Shown here piece by piece: positions 46,344-57,620 of a stretch of 64,000 bases of DNA. Under the pieces are notes generated by a model. That model did no database searches. It worked only from the letters and a program-made list of their open reading frames with translations, and was not told the origin of the DNA. A program made the position numbers and the translations under genes. This DNA comes from Dallia pectoralis (taxonomy: Eukaryota > Chordata > Actinopteri > Esociformes > Umbridae), in assembly GCA_029465975.1 (NCBI GenBank), contig CM055748.1, positions 12,868,253 through 12,932,252 of the forward strand, given 5' to 3'. How positions within the stretch are numbered: the stretch's first letter is position 1; the number at the start of each line of letters is the position of its first letter.

Positions 46344-46439
46344 TTTATAATAAACCCTTTTTAAAACAGAAGATACATACTCTGAGCCTGGCTTTCCTCT
46401 ACTACACCTCCGTTCATGACAGACAAACAGAATGTTATT

Positions 46440-46640
46440 TATGATGGCAATGCAAGAAACGTAGCTGCCGACCTGTCAGAGCGACCGGATGTCTTAAACG
46501 ATCTGCTGCTAATGTCTTGGTGCCAGATGTTTCATGGCTCATCAGTCCAGGTTATTCAACAGACACTGAACAGTAAAATACAAAAATCACAGTTAGTCGT
46601 GTCTACCTTTTTGACAGACGGTAGTCATGGTGATGTACAC
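46440..46640 (+). pseudogene. Tc1-like transposase C-terminal relic
   Basis: The frame 46416-46646 contains DVLNDLLLMSWCQMFHGSSV then QVIQQTLNSKIQK, equivalent to the C-terminal LLL.SWCQIP segment of the relic at 21400-21690. The catalytic part is missing. Confidence 0.5.
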
Positions 46641-48250
46641 CTGTGATTAACCTGTACACTTGGCATTTTTGTGATTATATCTAGGACAGTGACATTATCC
46701 AAATAAGCGGAATCAGATGGAGGCAGGTCGAAGTTTTAAAGCAATCCTGTATATGCCCTTTAAATGGAAAAATCACAGGTCAACTAAAAAAATTTCACAA
46801 CAAAACGACATTAACAACATTATCAGTGCAAGAGGAATTATAGCAGGATTTAAAGCATTATAAAATACTTCAGAGAAATATGCTGTGAAAGAACTAGTAG
46901 CCCTAATCTTGTGGTTTTATTGTGATAAATTCCAGAACATTGGTCAACACAGAGAAATAATCCAGCAGCAGCTTTTTGAGATGAGGCTAAACAGTGTGGT
47001 TACTAAATCGTGTTGTGTTTAGCACAGGATATCTCCCAATGATAAAATCTATATACCAGTAGTGCACTACTTTTAAAGGGAACAGTGGGCTATTTGAGAC
47101 ATGGGCTTGGTATTGTCTCTGTACTGAAGGTCAAACTATCAACTAATTCAGAAAGTTGTGTAGTGCTACAGGTGGTAGGACCAGCATAATCATTTATTAC
47201 GTAGGGAATGAGTTTCCATTTGAAACGTCCACACTGTTTGTGAATGGCTGGAAACTAGAAAAAAATTATATATAAAGCAATGAATTGTACTGATCAGAAA
47301 TCATTGTTTACTGATGTATTCTTTGGTTTTCTACTTCCCACTGGAGTGCACACAGCTCACAGTGTGTGGCTGCTCATTAAGCTGTCCACTATAGTAGGTG
47401 CATCCACACATTTCTATTAGAACACATGCAATGCAAGTCTGCCTAACAAACTACAGGAGAGCCTAGATCCTTTCACTTCAAGGAACATACAAACTTTGAA
47501 CCAATTCATGATGAGTCATGGTCATCGTTGTGGGAAAATTATAATCTCTGCATTCATGTGTCATGTTATAATAATCATCTCCGCATTAATTTTTCATAAT
47601 AATAATCTATAATTAGAGTGGTTACAATTTCTGCTGAAATTGTGATGTGTAGTCCCGTAGTCGACTGTGTACTGAAATCAACTGCCAACGTTAGCACAGG
47701 GTTTAAATACCAACGTCATCATGTGACATGATTGTTTGGTAAATCTGCACAGCAACTATAGAACCTAAAAAAATTTGTTAAATTATTTATACATTTTTTT
47801 CCATCATGTACAGCAACGCCAATCTACATTGGATATTGAAAAGGCACAAAAAAACAGAACAGTGCGCTAACATGCTGACGTTAGTTGTTTGAGTGTGAGT
47901 CTACACATACAGGAGGTGCTAACTGGCGCGCTAACATTAGTTGTTTTGAGTGTAAACTGCCCAGAGATAGAGCCTACACTTTAAACAAAAAGCAGTAGCT
48001 TGCTGTAACAAAGCCAACAGTGTTAGTTGACTGGATTCACGCATGGTCGTCTTCTACCAGCTACACTATCAAAACTATAAGTCTCACAGTTTAAGTAATT
48101 ACACTGTGAGACTCGTAAGAACCAGGCCAATTTTTTAATGTATAATATGTAAAAACTGTAGGCGCTATCACAGTTTACAAACGTGAAAAAACTAAACAAT
48201 TTAGCCATGCATTTCTAGAGGCTGGACACAACGATCTTGGTCTCAATGTC
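46641..48250. other. Mostly unassigned; dispersed-repeat fragments
   Basis: 47056-47107 (tagtgcactacttttaaagg ...) is a copy of the palindromic repeat. 48150-48190 is an inverted copy of the gcgcctaca element at 17300. Gene-like content was not found. Confidence 0.4.
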
Positions 48251-48254
48251 TCTC

Positions 48255-48570
48255 CCTAGAATAAAACAACTTCATGCTTTGCTTTTAAAGCATCTCACCT
48301 GTGGAATAGTATTCAATTAGAGTTCTGTTTCGGTGTCCATGGGTAAATGAAAAAATAAATAAATGTTTAGACATTTTTTTGTTTTTTTATAGTGAGAAAT
48401 GTCTTGGTTTTCATTGACTGAGATGATTAAAGTACTGCCATTGTATCTGTTCATTGTTTGAATTTGTACTTCATTGGTGTTGTATGTGAGTTGATGTTCC
48501 CAGGTCACACTTGCATATGAGACCTCGGTCTCAATGTGTCTTCCTGAATAAAAGTTTAATGAAATACAAA
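48255..48570 (+). mobile_element. CR1/L2-like LINE 3' end, copy IV
   Basis: Shares cacctgtggaatagtattca and gtcttggttttcattgactg with copy III and ends with cctgaataaaagtttaatga followed by an a-rich tail. Only the 3' UTR region is present. Confidence 0.65.
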
Positions 48571-48599
48571 AAAAATATCCACTCCACCTACCTAAACAT

Positions 48600-48790
48600 A
48601 CACCCCTTCATGGCAATGGTTTTTCTTGACTGCATTTGCCTCTTTCAGCAGGATAATGTGCCCTGCCACACTGAACACATTGCTTGACAGGAGTTGCCCA
48701 GGCCTTTCCAGATCTCAAGTCCGATCCAGGGCGGCTCCACTTCGCAACTTACAGGACTTGAAGGATCTGCTGCTGATGTCTTGGTATATA
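48600..48790 (+). pseudogene. Tc1-like transposase C-terminal relic
   Basis: Starts tttcagcaggataatgtgcc (FQQDNVPC-type with the second catalytic Asp region) and continues to cgcaacttacaggacttgaa (RNLQDLKDLLLMSW). The stretch between is deleted. Confidence 0.6.
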
Positions 48791-50000
48791 TGTGTAATAA
48801 CAGTAAATAGAGATTTTGCCTTTGATATTGAGGTAAAATGTTTCGCATGTGCACCTGACATAAGAATATATAATGACTCTTCCCATTTCAAATCGATGTA
48901 ATTGTTCTGGGTTGTTTAAGCAATTTGAACAATAAGCGGTTATGATAATCAAATTATCTGTCTCTTTTTGCTAGAATGAAACTGTCATGGATGTTGTATC
49001 AGATTAAATAAGTATAATTAAACTACCTAGTGTAAAAATGCCTTACTTGTACTCCGCCAGTAGAGAATATTGCTTTCAGTCATGTAAATGTTTTTCTTTA
49101 TATGTAATTAGACTACTTCACATTGAAATCGCATTTACTCACATAATGTACAATATTTTTTTATTCTGTAACAAAACACTGAAATAATTGGCCAAAACGG
49201 CAGTGTAAAATTAAGTGACCATGTGAGCCAGAAGGTGAAATCTGGGGAACTATAAAAAGAACAATATTCACCAGATCCATATTTCAATGTTTCCTTATTT
49301 CCATCTATATGCAATAGTGTCAACCTTTGATCAGAATTTCATGTAGAGAAAAAACAGAACTGATTAGACTGAATGAATGCACTAGAAGTACTCGTGGAGT
49401 GATGAAATTGTTCTCTTGCAAAATGAAGAAATATCAGTTGCACTAGTTTTGTAAATGAAATAAAAAAGATTTTGACATCAATTCCTATTTGATTTTGCTC
49501 AAATACTGTCTGCCTATATCATACTGTCAGAAATAACATATTACACTCAAAAGACACAGGATGAAATTATATTTGCCACCCTTGTGCCAGAAGCAAAATT
49601 AACAATAATAGTCCATAGATTTCCTGCAAGAAATTAATTATTCTACTAGCGTTAATAGTGTGTTAGGCTTACGGTTACAGACAGACGGTCAGAGTCAACA
49701 TTTAAATGTAACTAATGGACTTCAATTAAAGATATTCTGTTCATGAATGTATTTATGTATACATCATTGCCTGAACTAGACATCATCCACCCGGGGAAGT
49801 GGGGGAACTATATCTGAGACCGCCGGTTTCATTCTGCCAGTCTGATTGACATATGTGATCCACTCTGACAAAGTGCCTTAGTGGTGTGTCTCTGATTTAA
49901 AGACTGTGTGTTTATGCTGCCTCCAATATGACCCAGCCTCACACACAGCCAGACCCGATGAACCTGTCTGTCTCAGTTTTCCAAGCACCCTGACATGACA
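48791..50000. other. Unassigned intronic sequence
   Basis: AT-rich; no supported feature. Confidence 0.35.
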
Positions 50001-50005
50001 AATGC

Positions 50006-50278
50006 CTAGAGATCAAAGCTTTGGGGGGGATTTATCCACATACAGGCATCAGATACACATGTGATATTCTCCAGAAACCCAGCAGAATATGTCTCAAGTG
50101 GCACCTTGTCTCCTGTGTCTTTGATTGAGGATATGTCTGGGCCTTCTACTGGGTATGGATGTGTGCATTTAGCCTCATCCATCACTGTGCTCCTGGGTCC
50201 AACACTGCATGACCAGCAGTACACTTCATGTTGACAGAGGCTACCTGGTTGATACTGCAAGTAGCATATTCCAGTCAA
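50006..50278 (-). other. Unrecognised open frame with gene-like composition
   Basis: A 90-codon frame on the minus strand, less AT-biased than its surroundings, with seven cysteines, including CQHEVYCWSCSVG and LENITCVSDACMWI. I do not recognise the protein. No donor/acceptor pair gives it an obvious gene context. It could be an old mobile-element fragment, a conserved noncoding block or chance. Confidence 0.2.
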
Positions 50279-50889
50279 AGATTAGGATACACTATAAAAA
50301 CATGTCTAAAAATGTAGGTCCACTTCATCATGTTATATGCGCACATGGCAGTGGGTTCTGTGTGAATGTTCCAAAATACATCTGGATGGAAATCACCTTA
50401 ATGCATACAGCACTTAAACAGTTAAATGTGATTTAGAAAGAAGTGTAGGAAGTTGCTAGTAGGTTCAATAGTGTTCATTTGTTTGCTGGATTGAAAAAAG
50501 TTCAAAACAATATCTTAAAATAATCTGGTTTTGATGAGGCTTATTTGATCGGAGGTATTTTTGCTTGTTGTGTCTTTGCACTTTGGTTTTACAACGTCTT
50601 TTATGGTGAAGTAAAATGGAGAAAAATCATTTGAGAAAAAACATTCTGCTTATAGTTCAATACATGCAATAGTTCAGCAAATAATTGCATTTTATTTGAC
50701 ACATTTAATGAAATAACACATGTAATGTTTACATAACGACTTTACACAAGGACATTGCCATGCAAAAATATAATTGTATGTATTTTTATTTACAATACAC
50801 TGATGAAGCTGTGGAACTTGACCGGAAAGCAGTGAAAAAAGGTCAGCTGGTCGTATGCAGTAAAAGATAAAGGGGAGAGCTTTTTCTGA

Positions 50890-50968
50890 AAGAACATTAG
50901 GTCAGATTTGAACCCAGACAACAGGAGTACCAGAACCTGCACCTTTAAACGCTCGACCACTTGAAGAA
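50890..50968 (-). repeat. tRNA-like relic (tRNA-Leu type)
   Basis: The minus strand has gtggtcgagcgtttaaagg, resembling a tRNA A box, and 40 bases later gggttcaaatctgac, resembling a B box, with a pair-forming stretch between that looks like the long variable arm of tRNA-Leu. The acceptor stem does not pair. Probably a decayed tRNA pseudogene or SINE head. Confidence 0.3.
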
Positions 50969-52735
50969 ATTGAAAACTACTTGGCTATCTAATAATGAAT
51001 ACAAATATTAGACATCTTTTTGAATTTCCTCAACCCTCATTTCCTTTTCTCTCCTATTCATCCCAACCACGTAATGTTGCACAGATCCTACTTGACTGGG
51101 CTGTTGAATTCTTGGCTCTATTTCGCCACATCTCACTCCATTCTAATCAGACTGGGTTCAACTGAGAGCCGTAACTCTCTGAATCAAAGAGAAGAGACAC
51201 AATTTCCCATAAATTAGCATTATGCTAAAAATCTCCGCTCCATCCTACAGTTTCAGTCTGATTTAATATAGGATGGGTTCATCTGATTTTACGTGACCTG
51301 TGCAGATGAGTCACAGATATTTGCAGTCCTATATACTGTCCACATCTCCCTGCCTCCTACATAGGGCCCGCGTCAAAAGTAGTGCTCTCTCTGGAATAGG
51401 AAATTGTTATGCCATTTAGCTGCTTTTAAGACTTAAGAATAGCAGTTCATTTTATTTTTACTCTCTAAATGAGAGATAAGCCATTAACTGCACTGCTGAT
51501 GTACTTAGAAGTAGTACATAGGAGAACAGAGCTGTGTTAATAGAACAATTTGTTGAGAGAATAAAAAGGACAGTGAACTGTCCAGCAAACGCTGTTAACA
51601 TCATTAAACAAACATGGCACGGACCATTTAAAACACACATCCTAAAAACCATCACATGAAACGTGGAATGTTTCGCAGATGGCACATATTTCCCAGACAA
51701 GTGCAGAGCCTATAAACATACCGTTTCAAAGATAGTGCTGTATATAGAATATAAGTATATATTCTGCCAATCAGGACACACTGTTTTCCACTGTCACTCT
51801 GCAACAGAGTTGATGGATAACATCCCATCTAAACCAAACTATATACACAAATGTAAGCAATTACATGAATGCCTTTAATCTATTACTTCAGCCAGTATCC
51901 TACTTCAAATAGAGCAAACAGAAAATCTGAAGGTCAGGAAGGAACTAATAGCAGAATATGTTGATTGGATGTACTTGTTTCTATCTACTCCAGGCCCCAT
52001 ACTATGGTGGAAGTCTGAACGATGCATCAGTGACAGGTAACTCTCGCTACCAGACCTTGTACAACTGTAGTCATACTTCTCCAATCAATCACAATTATAC
52101 GATAATCAAAAACACAATTAAACCTGCAAGTTAAGAAGTAAACCCATGGTGCAATTAGACATGACAAACATTATGGACCTGGGAAAACATTTTTCATTGT
52201 TTGAAGGCAGATCTATGCGCAAATTTTATTATTCTGTTTATTTTATTCCTATAACAATAATATAATGTTTACATCAGCACATGTCATAAGGTGCTTTACA
52301 GATATAAGCCAAAGTACAGTACCCAGGACAATCTAGGAGGAAACCTAACATGTAACCATCTGTAGGGGAACCTCCCCCGTTGAAAATAATCCCCATCGAT
52401 TCAAGCATGATTTCACACGGAGTGTTTAACTCGATTAAACTGCCACTTGTTGAGAGTTATAAAACATTCATATCATCCAGGTTTCCAGTCTTAGCCGCTG
52501 CTATTCTTAGGTCAACACACACACACAGCGAACCCATTACACAACTTACACCTATCTATGCACTCTGGATAGACTAATAAGTAACTGTTATGTTATGTGA
52601 TTTGGCAAGTTTTGAAATGTAGCCAATGAAGCACAAACTCAATTTAGCAAACAGGTTCAGTTCATATGGGAGAACAGACATTTGAAAAGGAAGAAGACAT
52701 CATTGTATCAATGTAACTGGGTTAGTTCTCCAAAC
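50969..52735. other. Unassigned; one palindromic-repeat copy
   Basis: 51360-51410 (agggcccgcgtcaaaagtag ...) is a degenerate copy of the palindromic repeat. No coding feature supported. Confidence 0.35.
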
Positions 52736-52737
52736 AC

Positions 52738-52855
52738 AGCCTCCTAAATCAGACATGTGGACCACAGAACAGAACCCTAGCAGAACCCCAGCAGCAGCCT
52801 ACAGCCTCCTAAATCAGACCTGTGGACCACAGAACACCAGCAGCACCCCACAGTG
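52738..52855. repeat. Short direct repeat (2 units, about 66 bp)
   Basis: cagcctcctaaatcagac, followed by a short variable stretch and tgtggaccacagaaca, occurs twice in tandem, 66 bp apart. Confidence 0.8.
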
Positions 52856-52958
52856 ACCGAGAACAGTTATTATTTTGCTATAATAGCCATTTATGTGTGT
52901 TGTGGTGTACTTTTTACATGTGGTATTATATTCTGTACAGTATCCAGTGTTTCCTTAC

Positions 52959-53222
52959 CAGGTTGAGCACAGTCTCCACGATATCCCGGTTGCTCACCTC
53001 CCCCACCTGGATCAACCCGATGAGGACCGCAAATTTCATCCCGATATTCCGGATGGGAACCTGCGGGTTGATCATAGCGGCCGGTAGAACCACGGATCCC
53101 GGGCTAGACACGATCATGTCCCCGGTCCCGGGGCCTCCTGGCTGCCGGTGACCCGGGGTAATGTGTCCGCCCGATAGCGACACGGCACCCGGCATGCTCA
53201 CCGCCGGTCTCTCGCTCGTCAT
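52959..53222 (-). CDS. nbea: neurobeachin, first coding exon
   Basis: Neurobeachin is a large BEACH-domain scaffold that binds PKA regulatory subunits and supports trafficking of receptors to synapses. This exon encodes residues 1-88. The start chosen is the ATG at 53222, giving MTSERPAVSMPG, aligned with the family opening; an in-frame ATG eight codons upstream (53246) fits less well. After a Gly/Pro-rich lead come SVVLPAAMINPQVPIRN and then MKFAVLIGLIQVGEVSNRDI VETVLNL, which matches NBEA as I recall it and differs from the paralogue LRBA. The exon ends CTCAACCTG followed by the donor GTAAGG at 52958. The rest of the gene lies below base 1. Confidence 0.93.
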
Positions 53223-53229
53223 GTCCTTC

Positions 53230-53990
53230 CGCCAGATCGATGTCACCTGGTTTAATCACTGTTCAGCTGCATTAATTAACCAGAAGAAAATGAGAAGATT
53301 CTGGAACCAGCCGAGTAAAATGAAACCCGTCTACCGGCTATATCCTCTCTCTCTTACACTCTGTCGGGTGCGCAAAGGAATTATGTATTGAAGGTACAAC
53401 ACGCGTTGTTCTACCCTGTACGCAGACGTCATATAGCAGCGGCGGTGAACGCGGCAGCGGCGGTGAACGCGGCAGCGGCGGTGAACGCGGCAGCGGCGGT
53501 GAACGCGGCAGCGGCGGTGAACGCGGCAGCGGCGGTGAACGCGGCAGCGGCGGTGAACGCGGCAGCGGCGGTGAACGCGGCAGCGGCGGTGAACGCGGCA
53601 GCGGCGGTGAACGCGGCAGCGGCGGTGAACGCGGCAGCGGCGGTGAACGCGGCAGCGGCGGTGAACGCGGCAGCGGCGGTGAACGCGGCAGCGGCGGTGA
53701 ACGCGGCAGCGGCGGTGAACGCGGCAGCGGCGGTGAACGCGGCAGCGGCGGTGAACGCGGCAGCGGCGGTGAACGCGGCAGCGGCGGTGAACGCGGCAGC
53801 GGCGGTGAACGCGGCAGCGGCGGTGAACGCGGCAGCGGCGGTGAACGCGGCAGCGGCGGTGAACGCGGCAGCGGCGGTGACGGTAACAGCAGCTTTTCCA
53901 GTGTATCTGTAATCTACCGCGCCTGTCGCTCTCCGCCATGCTCCCGCCCCCTGCCTGCGGGACGTGGCCTGTCGCGTTATTCACTTATAC
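53230..53990 (-). promoter_or_regulatory. nbea: CpG-rich nbea promoter / 5' UTR region
   Basis: CpG density rises sharply here relative to the AT-rich neighbourhood and continues into exon 1. A GC box (minus-strand GGGGCGGG, 53943-53950) lies near the upstream edge. No TATA element was seen, as is common for CpG-island promoters. The start site cannot be fixed from sequence. The region includes a perfect 18-bp minisatellite, listed separately. Confidence 0.6.
53438..53880. repeat. 18-bp CpG-dense minisatellite (24.6 perfect units) at nbea
   Basis: Twenty-four full units of agcggcggtgaacgcggc and a final 11-bp part, with no substitution that I could see. Each unit has four CpG, about 98 in all. 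Length 18 keeps frames open on both strands (AAVN repeats on plus, RRCRVH repeats on minus); these are not treated as genes. Such perfection suggests recent expansion and probable length polymorphism. Confidence 0.97.
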
Positions 53991-54509
53991 AGACAGGAGA
54001 GTTGGAGATCTCTACAGACATGAAGTTAATCCTTAGTCTGCTCTAAAGCTCAACAGTAAGTAAGAGAATTACATTGGACTAACAAAACCATGAATATAAA
54101 AATAGTTAAGCTGTCAGAGTTCAAAGTTCAATCGATCCATGCTAGTAGCCTCCTCAAAATAAAATGAATCTAAATCTTACTAAGAAGCAGAATATAATAT
54201 TTATTTTGTATGATCTTTGTAAACAGACAGAATCAGAACCTTTTTTATTTGTAACCTAACATTAACCTGAATATGTGGAATACGTTCAGCACATTTCGTA
54301 TGTTTTATTGATTTATTATTCATGCACGGGCACTTGACTGGCAGAGTGTCTATGTTGTCCGTATTGACACAATGTGTTAGGCACCATCAAAATGCTTTGT
54401 ACTAACTGAGTGTGAGAAACAATCACCTGTCCCTCTGTTATTGCAGTTGATTCAGACTTTAGGTGAAAGGATTGGCTGGTTGTTTAAATCTTTATTATGT
54501 AATTAATAG

Positions 54510-54605
54510 AGTTTGGGTCCCAAGAGGCACCCTTTATGATGTGCTGAAGGCCAAAGGTCAAAAGAAGTGCACTCTGGGAGTATGCGACCATTTGGGACAA
54601 ATTCT
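54510..54605. repeat. Palindromic dispersed repeat copy
   Basis: gggtcccaagaggcaccctt, aagtgcactctgggagtat and gaccatttgggac are the marks of the dispersed repeat described at 29145. Confidence 0.55.
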
Positions 54606-54878
54606 CAGCAGTACTGGAACTGGAAGCTTAATGCAATGCAATAATGGTTCTAGCATTTCCTTTCAAATTCAGACATCTTAAATGTGGTATGATTTATTCT
54701 ATTGAACAGCTTAATCATCAGTGTGCCAAATACTGAATTGCAAAATAATTATTTTTCTTTTCCAGTTTTAATTTAATTCCGATTAATGTTTCATAATTGA
54801 ATATGGCATATGCAGGGAAACTAATCTCCTTTTAATTGCAGCTCAAGACAAATCATAGTAATTCATCATGCTTATTTT

Positions 54879-54894
54879 CACACACACACACACA

Positions 54895-54928
<34 letters not shown>

Positions 54929-54961
54929 CACGGACACACACACGGACACACACACGGACAC
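54879..54961. repeat. CA / CACACGGA compound microsatellite
   Basis: Simple (ca)n passing into four cacacacacggacac-type units. Confidence 0.95.
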
Positions 54962-56309
54962 TACACTAAGGCTAGGCTGTCAACTTTGATCAGCACACAG
55001 TCAACAGTATGTGACACAAACATGTCCTTTAGAATGATATATGAACAAAATGAACAGGCAGAACAGGCAGAAAAGAGTTGATGGAAATTATTCATTTTGT
55101 TTTCCAAAATAGGCTTTAAACCTTAATACCTCCTGGTTCCACCTGGGATGGGATTCAGGTCAATAAATATGTATCATATTTGGGAAACTGGATATTCAGT
55201 CAAATTTCCGCAACCCTTCCCTGCAAAACAAGAACATCATGGGCCTCTGGTTGCAGGCCAGTCTAAACCCTAAAGCTCTATTGGTCGCTTTGTAGTCTGA
55301 TGCTCCCATCTAGTGGACATACTTCCTTTCTGTGATGAAAGTCACATCCAATTTCACAACCCCCAAACAGCAATTCCCCTCTTTATAAGGGCATTCAGAA
55401 TACACTGGTTCCTGGGAGTCATTTTGAGATAGAATGTTTTTTGTGACCACATAATTTTCTGTCAGATGGCAGCATACTATCAATCTAGGTGAAAGAAAAT
55501 GGTTTGATCCATTTATACCTAATCTGCATATTTGATTAAAATGTACAGCATAATGAAACACAGACTACATGAAACCCCTAAAGAGGCGGGGTTCACAAGC
55601 CCACTGCACGTTGTAATACACATTACGACCAACAGGGAGCAGCAACAACCTGTATTATCATCATCAGGTGCTTTTCATAGCGGAGTATTTTGATTTCACT
55701 CCATTCTATCCATGATTCATTTCCATTACGTGGTCCCAGGCCACCGCTGGGCTTTGTGACAGAAATAGGGCCTCCATTCCTGTCTTGTCTGCCTAGCATG
55801 TGACTCTGAACAACAACTCACTGCCTCTTCAATTGCTGGCAGATATATCTGTCCTGCTCTTACTATACAGTTGTGAGAATGTCTTATTCTCATTCCGAGT
55901 GTGCAAGGTAGAGAGATATTTTGACTGAGACTGTGTCTTGAACTATTCCTTCTAGCTACTTCTGGAACCAAATACCCTAATTGGTTCATCTCCAGTTAAC
56001 ACTTTGTACTGAACCAAGTGGATCCAGCCTTTCAGCACCTTCTTATCCATTCTTCTCTGCGTCTTCTTTAGGCGACCTGCCACTGTGTTTTATAGCCTTC
56101 AGGGAAGAGGTATGTAAACATGATCTGGTGTATTGTTGCTGGCAGTGTCCCTCACATCACATTGCAGTTCTTAATGGTGTGGAACCGCTATGTGGATCAC
56201 AGGTTAAAGGTCAATAGAACACTATGTGGCTAATAGATTGTTATGTGTTCTTTTTTGGGGTTCCGTTTTGATTAATTCACTGAAGAGTTAAGGCATGGAA
56301 TGAGTCACA

Positions 56310-56390
56310 AATGGCACCCTAAAGTCTGTATAATGCATCACTTGATTGAAAGTAGTGCACTAGGTAGGGTTTTAGGTGCCATATGGTAAG
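56310..56390. repeat. Palindromic dispersed repeat copy
   Basis: Contains aatggcaccctaaagtctg and gaaagtagtgcactaggta, then taggtgccatatgg. Confidence 0.55.
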
Positions 56391-57502
56391 TAGAGTAAAC
56401 ACACACACTGCTGTTGATGTGCACAACATGGTTACATTGTCAGTGTAAAAACAATGAATACACATTATAACAGCAATCGTTTTTTCTTTGTTTAATTGAA
56501 AAACATCTGTCTGGATCTAAACTTCAGCTAAGTCCAGCCAGCTTTCTACAGCAGGTCTGGAGATCAAACCTGAGTCACGTTGGCCCAGTCCCATGGCACA
56601 CCTAAAGGCTTAAAGGGTTCCTAATACATTGTCATTTGGGACGCAGGCTGTTTTTACCGTTAAATATTGAGGTCATATAGAATAGTAACACACCCATTCA
56701 GGCACACACCAGTAAAACCAGCTTACACTTCTGTACCGTATGAATTACAACCAAGATACAATGCTGGGATCATACCTGTGGTTGCATGAAACCTTTCATA
56801 TATATACAGTTTGTACAACTAGGATGAATGTGTTTGCATGTTTGTTATGTATGATGTGTGTCTGGGTATATGTATGTATACACAAAGATATTTACAAATA
56901 TGCATACTCACAGTATATCTAATATAGAGCTATACATTTGACAGTAATTAAATAATATACACGCTTCCCAGAAGCACGGAAGAGCTTAAATGTCGTAGAC
57001 ATTGTAGATGAACGTAATAATAAAATTAATGATTATAATGTCAAGTATATAACGCATTTCTAAAGACTAACGGAGATTGGCCGGATCTTCCTGTTTCCCT
57101 TAGGGCAAGAATAATATTAACAATAATTATAATAATATAGTAGCAACAATAAAAACAATAGCAACATAAAAGTAATGTCTTCAAAATATAACAATAAAAT
57201 TAGAATATTATCATAGATAAATCTGAAGAGGTTTTCACATGTCATTCTGTGTAGTCTCCGTCTTGTTGTATCACATGGTGCTTAAAGAACACGACGGACC
57301 AACATAAAAAGTGTCTGTTCCCAGTAGATCAACTGCTGAGTTTAGACGGATTGTGGCGACATTAACTAACTAGAACATGACATCAGAGGTCCCATGGCGA
57401 GAGGGAATAGTGGTGATGCTTACAACCATCAGTCAGAGGGTCTATCCTTCTAATCTCCAGATGTGCCACTTGTCCTCACATCTGGCTGGTTCCATCTTCA
57501 TG

Positions 57503-57620
57503 TCAGATCTTGGTCTCGGGTCCCTCTGTGCTGATTGGTTGGAAGGAGTTTCGGATGCGGGCAGCTTCAGCAGCACAGAGGTGACCAAAAGCCTTGTTGT
57601 ACCACTCTGGACTCCGGCCC
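57503..57620 (-). CDS. stard13: stard13 last coding exon (START C-terminal helix)
   Basis: Enters after acceptor TTTCAG with GRSPEWYNKAFGHLCAAEAA and ends with NSFQPISTEGPETKI and TGA (57505-57503). This is the C-terminal helix and tail of the START domain. The GPETKI ending is a STARD13 mark. Confidence 0.95.

Larger units (their letters stand above)
1..52958 (-). other. nbea: Probable nbea intron 1 (open at the far end)
   Basis: A canonical donor directly follows the first coding exon of nbea on the minus strand, so all lower coordinates are downstream of it. I looked for the next expected coding exon (family sequence beginning LVGGEFDLEMNF) and did not find it, so the intron is at least 53 kb if the gene is intact. 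Its content is almost entirely mobile elements, tandem arrays and unassigned AT-rich DNA. Another host gene nested inside cannot be excluded but none was seen. Confidence 0.65.
53991..57502. other. stard13-nbea intergenic region
   Basis: About 3.5 kb between the nbea promoter and the stard13 stop. It contains a ca/cacacgga microsatellite (54879-54961), three palindromic-repeat copies (54510-54605, 56310-56390, 56615-56650), and an AT-rich block with several TAAT cores (54680-54840) that may be a conserved noncoding element. The stard13 3' UTR must lie in its upper part; no AATAAA was found on the minus strand in the first 500 bases after the stop. Confidence 0.6.

Noticed and set aside
50890..50968. 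Functional tRNA gene
   Set aside because: A- and B-box-like words are present but the acceptor stem does not pair and the boxes have mismatches.
52959..53222. Assignment to LRBA
   Set aside because: MINPxVPIRN and LIGLIQVGEVSNRDIVETVL fit NBEA; LRBA differs at several of these positions as I recall it.
53331..53984. A repeat protein (RRCRVH units) as a host gene
   Set aside because: Explained by the 18-bp array. Kept only as a possible upstream frame in the nbea leader.
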